Under the pieces are notes generated by a model that was given only the letters and a program-made list of their open reading frames with translations, had not been told where the DNA came from and made no database searches. A stretch of 27,894 bases of DNA from a virus: IMG/VR virus record IMGVR_UViG_3300024262_000195, positions 1 through 27,894 of that record, one strand, 5' to 3'. Both the position numbers and the translations under genes were made by a program. Shown here piece by piece: positions 1 to 8,500 of this stretch (position 1 is the stretch's first letter; every line of letters starts with the position of its first letter).

Positions 1-570
1 TCTTCATGGTTAAGTGCAACAACACTTGATGGTTTTCAAACAGGACACACACATTCATATAATAATCTAACTGATAAATTAAGTGGTGGAACAGGAATAT
101 TAATAAATAATAATATCGTTAGTGCAACTGAAAGTAGTTCAACATTACAATTACTCGATACTACTGGTAATACTAATGTTAATACAATAATACCAACATC
201 AATTATTTGGACTACTGAAGTATATTCAGGTACTAGTCTCAATTTTAGTGGTGGTAGTCGTATTTATATAGAAGCGAGTGGTGTTTATGAAATTTCATAT
301 TCATTAAGTGCAAAAAATAATACTGGTAGTCCTAAGAACATTGGGACAGTTATTAGAAAAAATAATAATCTTGATATAACACCATTGAGTTCTTCAGCAT
401 TTAATTTAGATAATATGAATCACACAAGCACTAATATTATGTCACAATATCTTGTTTCATTAAGTGTTGGTGATTATGTGGAATTAATTGCATTTAGAAT
501 AGGTGTTTCTGGTGAATCAAAAACAATCGGAAATACATCGTGGTTAAAAATAAAGAAAATAATAATATAA
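1..570 (+). CDS. Tail fibre / receptor-binding protein, C-terminal part (5' truncated)
   Basis: The reading frame is open from base 1 to the TAA at 568-570, giving 189 visible residues; the true start lies upstream of the window. The first residues (SSWLSATTLDGFQTGHTHSY) match a segment of the next gene (PSWLSGTTLQDFEEGHEHSQY), so the two are paralogues. The G-H-x-H motif is common in trimeric phage fibres, where histidines can bind a metal ion. The last 125 or so residues are beta-rich, with the pattern GVYEISYSL and then VGDYVELIAFRIG, resembling a C1q/TNF-like jelly roll. This fold is common at the receptor-binding tip of fibres. It lies 13 nt upstream of the next fibre gene in an apparent fibre operon. 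The fibre role is inferred from composition, motifs and context; the ligand is unknown. Confidence 0.75.
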   Translation, partial: SSWLSATTLDGFQTGHTHSYNNLTDKLSGGTGILINNNIVSATESSSTLQLLDTTGNTNVNTIIPTSIIWTTEVYSGTSLNFSGGSRIYIEASGVYEISYSLSAKNNTGSPKNIGTVIRKNNNLDITPLSSSAFNLDNMNHTSTNIMSQYLVSLSVGDYVELIAFRIGVSGESKTIGNTSWLKIKKIII

Positions 571-583
571 AAAAATAAAAAAA

Positions 584-2530
584 ATGGCAAGATTTTTAAT
601 TTATAGCACAGGCACTACTTGGTCAGGTACAATACTTAGAACAAGTGTAACTGATAATCCAAATGTTGGAGAATCATCATTATCTAATGAAGTTTTTGTA
701 TTTCCTGAGATACAACCATTATACTTGTGGCAAGTATCTGGTGTAACTGTTATACCAAATACTGATGAAAAAATAATTCTGTATGAGGAAAGTATTGCAT
801 CACCACCTACACCACAAGATAATATAAATTATGGTGAAGTTACTGGTTTAACTGAAACTAAGATTGATAAACTTACTGGTGCAACAGGTAATATTCCAAC
901 ATTTACTAGTAATGGTAATTTACAGGATGGTGGTTATACTATTCCAGAATTAACTGGTCTTACAACATATACTTTTGTTGGTAGTGGTGATACACAAATT
1001 TTTGAAAATGGTAATGAAATAACTGTTTATTCAACAGTGCCAAGTGGTACAACTATTGCTTGGGTTGATGTTTCTGATAAACCATCATGGTTAAGCGGTA
1101 CTACATTACAAGATTTTGAAGAAGGTCATGAACATAGTCAATATTTAACCAATGAAACATTTAGTGGATATACTGGTACTACTGCAACAGAACTTAATAA
1201 TAAAATTGATAAATTAACTGGTGTAACAAATAATCTTGCCATATTTGATGCAACTGGAAATGTTATAAGTGGTGGAAAAATACTTAGGAATGATGTAAGA
1301 ATTGATGGTGTCGCAACCGATGGTTTTGTTACAAGTGAAAAGGGTGTTAGGGATGCTATTGATGCAGCTATTGCAGCAACAATAGTTCTACAGGGTGATT
1401 GGAATGCTACTACAAACACTCCTGATTTAACTGGGGGTAGTATAACAACTGGTTATGCTTGGAGAGTATCAGTAAGTGGTACGACTGACTTGGATGGGAT
1501 TACTGATTGGCAAGTTGGTGATTTAGCAGTTAAATCTGCAACGGGTTGGATAAAAATAGGTAATGAAGATGTTGCTGCTCTTTGGGGTAATATTGGTGGA
1601 ACATTATCAGATCAAACAGATTTATGGAATGTCTTAACAACTATAACTGGTGAAACTGCAAACAAACTTGATACAAGTATATTTAATTCATATACTGGTA
1701 CAACAGAAACAAGGTTAGATGGTATCGATGATGATATTACTGGACTAACAGCAACTAAATTAGATATAACCGATTTTGACACTTATACAGGTGCAACTGA
1801 TACTAGATTAAATGGTATTGATGACGACATAACTGGGTTAACAGCAACTAAATTAGATATAACCGATTTTGACACTTATACAGGTGCTACTGATACTAGA
1901 TTAGACGGTATTGATAGTGAGATAACATATATTTCAGGTGTAACAGACACTAAATTAGATATTATTACATTTTCTGGTTATACTGGAACAACCGATACAA
2001 GGTTAGATGGTATTGATAGTGAGATAACATATATTTCAGGTGTAACCGATACCAAACTTGATACTGATATATTTACTGGTTATACTGCAAGTACTGCTAA
2101 TATAGATAAGAAAATTCAAGTAGTTAGCACATCAACAGCAAATGCTAATGAAATTTCACCTTTTGTAATTCCGTGGAATAGTGCACCATTAAGTGCTGAC
2201 ACATACTTGTGGTCGGGTGGTACTACTGTTTGGATTAAATCAGAAGGGACATATGAAATTGATTATCATGTTGTATTGAAAAATGATAATAGAAATGAAA
2301 CACATAGTGTTGGCGCATATGTTGTGAAAAATGGCGCAACAGAATTATTAACAGCAACAGCAGGAATGATTGTTGGTAGTGATAATGGTGGTGAACTAAG
2401 TTTACCACCAGTAGTTCTAACACTTGCTGTTAACGATAGACTGGACTTAGTTACATTTAGAATTGGTAATAGTGGGAACGCTAATTTAGTTACTGGTTCA
2501 GTATTTATGAGTTTAAATAAATTAAGTTAA
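584..2530 (+). CDS. Tail fibre protein with anchor-like N-terminus, tandem shaft repeats and jelly-roll-like tip
   Basis: 648 aa. Residues 1-98 resemble the N-terminus of the following giant fibre (shared FPExQPLY, SIA, then NIxYG and TGxT), which suggests a common attachment domain for the virion. Residues around 165-187 carry the WLSGTT...GHEHSQY segment shared with the preceding gene. Residues around 265-355 (QGDWNATTNTP, WQVGDLAVK, LWGNIGGTLSDQTDLW) are typical of fibre beta modules. Residues 360-505 are 31- and 34-aa tandem repeats (TKLDI..F..YTG.TDTRL.GID) that probably form a trimeric shaft. The last 140 residues look like a jelly-roll domain (GTYEIDYHV, then NDRLDLVTFRIG). The start at 584 is the first ATG after the previous stop, preceded by an A-run and no Shine-Dalgarno. 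The fibre assignment is good; the receptor is unknown. Confidence 0.85.
   Translation: MARFLIYSTGTTWSGTILRTSVTDNPNVGESSLSNEVFVFPEIQPLYLWQVSGVTVIPNTDEKIILYEESIASPPTPQDNINYGEVTGLTETKIDKLTGATGNIPTFTSNGNLQDGGYTIPELTGLTTYTFVGSGDTQIFENGNEITVYSTVPSGTTIAWVDVSDKPSWLSGTTLQDFEEGHEHSQYLTNETFSGYTGTTATELNNKIDKLTGVTNNLAIFDATGNVISGGKILRNDVRIDGVATDGFVTSEKGVRDAIDAAIAATIVLQGDWNATTNTPDLTGGSITTGYAWRVSVSGTTDLDGITDWQVGDLAVKSATGWIKIGNEDVAALWGNIGGTLSDQTDLWNVLTTITGETANKLDTSIFNSYTGTTETRLDGIDDDITGLTATKLDITDFDTYTGATDTRLNGIDDDITGLTATKLDITDFDTYTGATDTRLDGIDSEITYISGVTDTKLDIITFSGYTGTTDTRLDGIDSEITYISGVTDTKLDTDIFTGYTASTANIDKKIQVVSTSTANANEISPFVIPWNSAPLSADTYLWSGGTTVWIKSEGTYEIDYHVVLKNDNRNETHSVGAYVVKNGATELLTATAGMIVGSDNGGELSLPPVVLTLAVNDRLDLVTFRIGNSGNANLVTGSVFMSLNKLS
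1661..2098 (+). repeat. Coding tandem repeat of 93- and 102-nt units
   Basis: Equivalent points of the repeat (the codons for TKLD/NKLD) start at 1661, 1754, 1847, 1949 and 2051. Spacings are 93, 93, 102 and 102 nt. The repeat stays in frame and encodes 31- or 34-aa units. The 9-nt difference comes from a swap of DDITGLTATK for SEITYISGVTDTK. Neighbouring units are nearly identical at DNA level, so the array probably expands and contracts by slippage or recombination and changes shaft length. Confidence 0.85.
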
Positions 2531-2534
2531 AATT

Positions 2535-5500
2535 ATGGCATTACAATATTTTAAATATGACACCGATTATGGGAATACGATAGTAGATAGAAGCGACACA
2601 AGTTTTTCTCCTATTCCACCGTATGAAGAAATCCATATTGATTTCTCTATACCTGAAACACAGCCATTATATTTTTATGCAAATAGTGGTGGTACTGGTG
2701 GAACTATTATTGTTAATAGTCAAACAAATATTGATAATTATTTAAATTCAATTGCTCCCTCACCAACTTCAGATAGTAATATTGATTATGGTACTTTTAC
2801 TGGTGTAACAACAAATTTACAATCACAAATTGATCTTTTAAGTGGTGGTAGTGTTAATATAGATACAATAATAACAGTAGCTCCAAGTGGTGCAACATTT
2901 ACTAGTATTCAAGCAGCTATCGATAGTGTTACTGATGCTACTACAGATAAAAGATACTTAATTGATGTTTATTCAGGAACTTATGTTGAAGACATCAATA
3001 TGAAGAATTATGTTTTTTTAAAAGGTAACTCAGCATCAAATGTTAAAATCTTTGGTAATCTAACAATAGCACCTATTGGGTTTGGATTCACAAAAGTAAG
3101 TGATGTTGAATTCACTACAACTGAAAGAACAACAGCAACAATTAACACAATTGGTCTGGCTCAACTTAATAATGTTGTACTGTCTTCGACATGGACAGGT
3201 AATACCTTACAGAAAAGCACGATAAATGTTCAGCGAGGCGTGGTTCAGCTTCTAAGTGATGGTACTGTAATGCGTTTAACTGATACCTATACTGGTGCAA
3301 CACAAACCAGTGACTATATTATTCGTGTGAGTGGAAGTAATGAAGTTATATTAAACGCAAATAATAGCACATTCTTAATGGAGGTAGATAGTAATATTAC
3401 CGAATTAGGTTTGATAAAACATACAAATACTGCTGATAGTGATGTTGTATTAGATAATTATAATTTTACCCTTAATCTGCATGGTAGTGCCCCAACAAAC
3501 TTAATTAAATTAAAAAATTTAGAGGGTGGTAATGGTGACATTCAAGCTAGTGATGCTACAACTTATGTTGATAGTGATAATGCTGCAACACCTACAATTA
3601 TCAGTGCTTATGTGAGTGGTGCTACAGCAGGTTCTCATATTGATTATACTACATCAAAAATTGATTGGAAATCTACGATTCCTGATGAAAATATTTATAT
3701 CGGTGCTGCCACTACCATAAATGATGGAATTCGAGCATTAAATGTAATATTTGAAACACAAGATGATACCGTTCCTGAAATATATACTGCTGATGGAAAT
3801 CTTGGGAATGAATATTATTTAATTTATAATGGTGTGGGTACTTCTTATAATAGTGAATCAACAATAACAAACACATTAATTATTGGTAATGTTGATAACG
3901 ATATAATTACTGATTATGATGTTTCATTAACAGGTAATAGCACAAGCACAATTATTAGTGAATATGGTATTAGAGAGTTTGCAAGTGACGATAATAATAT
4001 AATTCACACCAATAGTGGTTGGACTGCTACAACACAAACTGTTAATGGGTTCTTAAATGAATTCACAGTTAACGCTGAATTAATATCTGGAACTGGATAT
4101 GCTGAATCATTACTTATAACAAAAACAGGTACATTTGAAATAACCGTGCTTGCTGGTAATGGTGGGGTTATTGCATTTGAGGGTTTTTATAAAAAAATTA
4201 ATTGGTCACAAGAAGTTTTTGATGTTACGGGTTATGCTCCCGGTCCTTGGAACGTCTATGTAACAACAGGTGGTACTATTACGCTTACTCAAAGTAATTT
4301 AGATAATTTCACTAACATTAACTTAGGTTTCTTTTTCATGAATGCTGGTGATGTAGGAATTGGTACAATCAATAGTTCAAAACGAAGAATTGATTCGTTT
4401 GGTACAAGAGCACATGATTTTGCTGCAAATCTTGGTGGTTTTATTTATGATGGTAGTGGGAAAGCAGAACCACTAGGAATTTCAGGAACAAGTGCAATGA
4501 AAATACTATTACCTGAAGTAAGTGTACAACAGACTTTCGATAATGTAACACTACAAGAAATTAGTTCTGATGATGCTGGAACTAATTTCTTCTTCTGGTA
4601 TCAAACACCAAGTGGATTTTCAAGAAACTTTTATGCTGAAAATGAATATGATGGTAGAATATCTACACATTCATATAATGACCCTACTAAATCAAACATA
4701 ATTCCAGTTGTTGGTGGAACAATTACTTTTACAAGCGGTAGTAGTTCAGCAACAACTTCTGTTGACTTAACGTCCCAGATAATTGTTGGCGATCATATAT
4801 ATCTCACTGCTGATACTGACTTTTATATGCAGAGAGTTTATGATATTAATGCAACAACAATTTCATTTGGAACTCACACATATAAAGGTGCTGGTGGAAC
4901 AGGTGCAGCGATAGTTAATAAGGCGTTAGTTGATATTCCTAATGGAAAATATGCGAAACATCAAATTATTAGGGATTATAACAATAACACTGGGTACGCT
5001 AACTTTGTTAATGGAACAGTACTTTTCGATACTCGTGAAGAAGCAATTGCTGGTAGTCTTCCACCAATAATTGGTTTAGAATCAACTAATTTAAAGATTG
5101 TTGCAATATTAACAACCTCTGGTCAAACATCATTAGATGGTCAATTAATTGATATTAGACCACTTTCATTCCCATATCAAGTAGGTGGTAGTGGTGGTAG
5201 CGGTAGTGGAGTAAATGTTCACGCCAACTTATTAGGTCTTGGTTCTGATGATCATTTACAATATTTAAAAACTGATGGTACAAGAGACATCACTGGTATT
5301 CAAAGTTATGATAATATATATAACTTCACTGGTGACACAAATATTGTCACAAAGAGATTTGTTGACGACAAAAAATATAGCACAGATGTAATTACTGGTG
5401 GTACATTTAATACTGCTCAAATTCCAAATCTTGATACAAGTAAAATTACAACAGGTACATTTGATGTTGCCAGAATTCCTGACTTAAATGCAAGTATAAT

Positions 5501-8500
5501 CAGTGGTGGTACATTATTAACAACAGTTATTCCAAATCTTAATGCAAGTATTATAACTGGTGGAACATTTATAGACATAGTTACACCAAGTGTTAGACCA
5601 CCAAGTGATAGTGTAACCGCATTACAAATAAAAAATGCTACTGGTGGAACGATTGTTAATTTCGACACAATTAGTGGTTTAACTGGTTTTGGTGAAAGTT
5701 CTCCACAAGGACTTATTCATGCCTATGGTAGAGATAATAATGATAGTGATTTAATCAATACACAAACTAATGCAATTATTATTGATGGTGTTGCTGGTGC
5801 AGATAAAGATATTGCATGGTTTGAAGATGGAGAACCAAGATGGGTTGCAGAAACATATAGAAATGAAGATGGTGTATATTGGTATTTATATAATAATAAA
5901 GGTGATTTATCGCCACTAACAATTTCAGAAAGTGGAAGAGTTGGTATTAATAGTGTTTCAAATATTATTGATTATTTACCTGTGAAACTAACAGGTCCTT
6001 ACAGTGGAACAAGCACAAATGAAGTAATTTTTAGTGGATTATATGATAAGAATTATATTGGTGTATATCAAGTAAGTATTGATGATAATATTACAATACC
6101 AAACACATTTATATGGAGAAAATCAGTAGATGGTGGTGAAATATATGGTGATTGGTCAACATCAACAGGTTGTACGACAGGTGCAACTATAATTGATAGT
6201 GGTGTTGAAGTAAGTTTCATTGATGTTAGTGGTTTTACTTCAGGAGATACATGGCAAATAACAGCATTTCCTCAATTATCACCAGCAACATTATCAGTTA
6301 TTGCAAATAGAATAAATAAAGTATATTATACACCAAATTATCCCGCACCAACTCCAACATATTTGGATTTAAGTACAACTGTTAATACAACAATTGTTGA
6401 AAAAGGATTAGCGTTTCAAACTACAACTGATGCAGTTTATGTTGGTGGAAATACACAAATTACTGATATTTTTGTTAATGTGCTTTCAGGTGGGGTTGGT
6501 TTTACTTCAGTAATTGAATATTGGAATGGTAGTTCATGGGTTGATATAACTGTTGGAAGTGACTATTTTGTTGATGAAACCGATAATTTAAGTAAAACTG
6601 GTACATATAAATGGAATACTTCAACAATGACTGATTGGGTAAAATCAGATTTAAATTCATCTGGTGATGAATATTATTGGTTGAGAGTAAGAACTTCAAG
6701 TGTACCCTCGGTAGCACCAATACTTGGTGGAATTTCAAGAGGTAATGATAAACGATTTGGTATTTATAGTTCAGCACTTGATATTAATCCATCGTTTTAT
6801 GTTGATGCTTTAGGTAGAACGTCTGTTGGTGGTGGAAATATAACTAGTAAGAATTTATTTCAGGTTGGTGTAACTAGGGATACTCAAGAATCTCAATTTG
6901 ATAGTATGGTAGAGTTTAGTACAGAAGATAGTACTTCTGCTGCATTAAGACTAAGACTTAGTTATGAAGGTGAAAAAGGGTATTGTATAGGTTTTGCAAA
7001 AAATCGTGGAACTGCAACAGACCCAGAACCAGTTCAAAGTGGTGATGAAATTGGAACTATTCTTTGGGGTGCTGCTATTGATGATATCGAAACAGGTGTG
7101 TTGCTTGGTGATATTACAACATATTATACTGGTGACAATGTATCGAAATATGGTGATATGGTGTTTAAAACACATGATAATTCAAGTAGTCCATATCCAA
7201 CAGAGGTTGTTAGAATATCAGGTAGTGGAAACACTGGTTTTGGAAACATTACAGTTCCTACGGCAAAAATTCATATTCAAAGTGGTAGCACAACAGTTGC
7301 TCCATTAAAATTCATAACTGGTGATTTATTAACAACACCACAAGTTGGTGCATTTGAATATGATGGTACTTCATGGTATGGAACAATTACTGGTGACACT
7401 AGAAAAACATTTGCTTTCTTAGAAAGTCCAGTTTTTACTGGAAATCCAGAATTACCAACAGGTACAACAATTAACAATGAAAATCTTATTGATTATATAT
7501 TACAATCAGGTGGTAGTTCAGGTGGTGGTTTTGTAACAACAAATAATTTTAATACCTATACTGGTGACACCGATTCTAAGATAACATATGTTTCAGGTGT
7601 AACAGACACCAAGTTACCAACAGCAACCTTTAATTCATATACTGGTGGTACAATTGCTTGGGATAAAGTAAATAAAACTGGTTCTGACTTAGCTGATTTA
7701 GCTACTCGTAATGCCGAAGACGTTAATATTAGTTTAGCTCATTGGAGTAATGTTAATAATGTTGATGATTATGTGCAGAAAAGTGCACAATATCTCGAAG
7801 ATACTCAGGGTAGTGGTAGATTAAGTCCCGAAACAGTATTAGGTGGTAGATTAACGCAGAGTTTAATTGTAAGTGGTGGTACTGGTTATATTATATATTC
7901 TGATTTCTTTAGTGAAATATCATGGAGTGGAGAAACAATTGATGTTAGTGGATATGCTGAAGGTACATATTATGTTTATGTAGATACTAATGGAGATATT
8001 CAAGTAAGTACAAGTAATCCTGATGGTATCCATAATATCAGATTAGGTTTCTTCTATTATGGTGGTACTCTTATTGGTGTGATACAACAATGTGGTTGTG
8101 TTGTCTTGAACTCATTATCAAGAACAGTTAATTACATGTTAAGACAAGGAACATTCATTTACGATAATGGTGGTAATGTTCAGATAGGAACTGGTAGTAC
8201 ATTATCAATTGTTAGTTCACCATGTAAAATACAATTTGGACTTCTTGACATACAATTATCGGAAATCGGTAGTACTGATGCCAGTACCTTTAAGTTTGCA
8301 AACTTCTTTAACACATCAGATGCTGATTGGGAAACTAATTATTATTTTGGTTTATTTCGTGGTGGTATAATACCAACAGGAAGATGGAATGATATTACAA
8401 AACCAGCATTAAGTGCAATTACTGGAAGTGTAACGTTTACACAAGGCAGTAATGTAGTTACTAGTACAACTGATTTAACATCGTTGATTTCAGAAGATAA

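Noticed and set aside
36-242. Minus-strand open frames throughout the window (for example 36-242, 1138-1419, 5417-5668, 10376-10669, 27224-27439)
   Set aside because: All lie opposite well-supported + strand genes, have repetitive low-complexity translations, and lack leaders, neighbours or domains.
385-570. A separate 61-aa gene starting at 385
   Set aside because: The same frame is open from base 1 and matches the paralogous fibre downstream, so this ATG is an internal Met of the truncated fibre gene.
1661-2098. CRISPR-like array
   Set aside because: The repeats are directly adjacent, in frame, diverged and encode fibre shaft units; there are no unique spacers.
6994-7308. A 104-aa + strand frame inside the giant fibre
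   Set aside because: It overlaps a continuous fibre frame with recognisable modules and has no domain or leader of its own.
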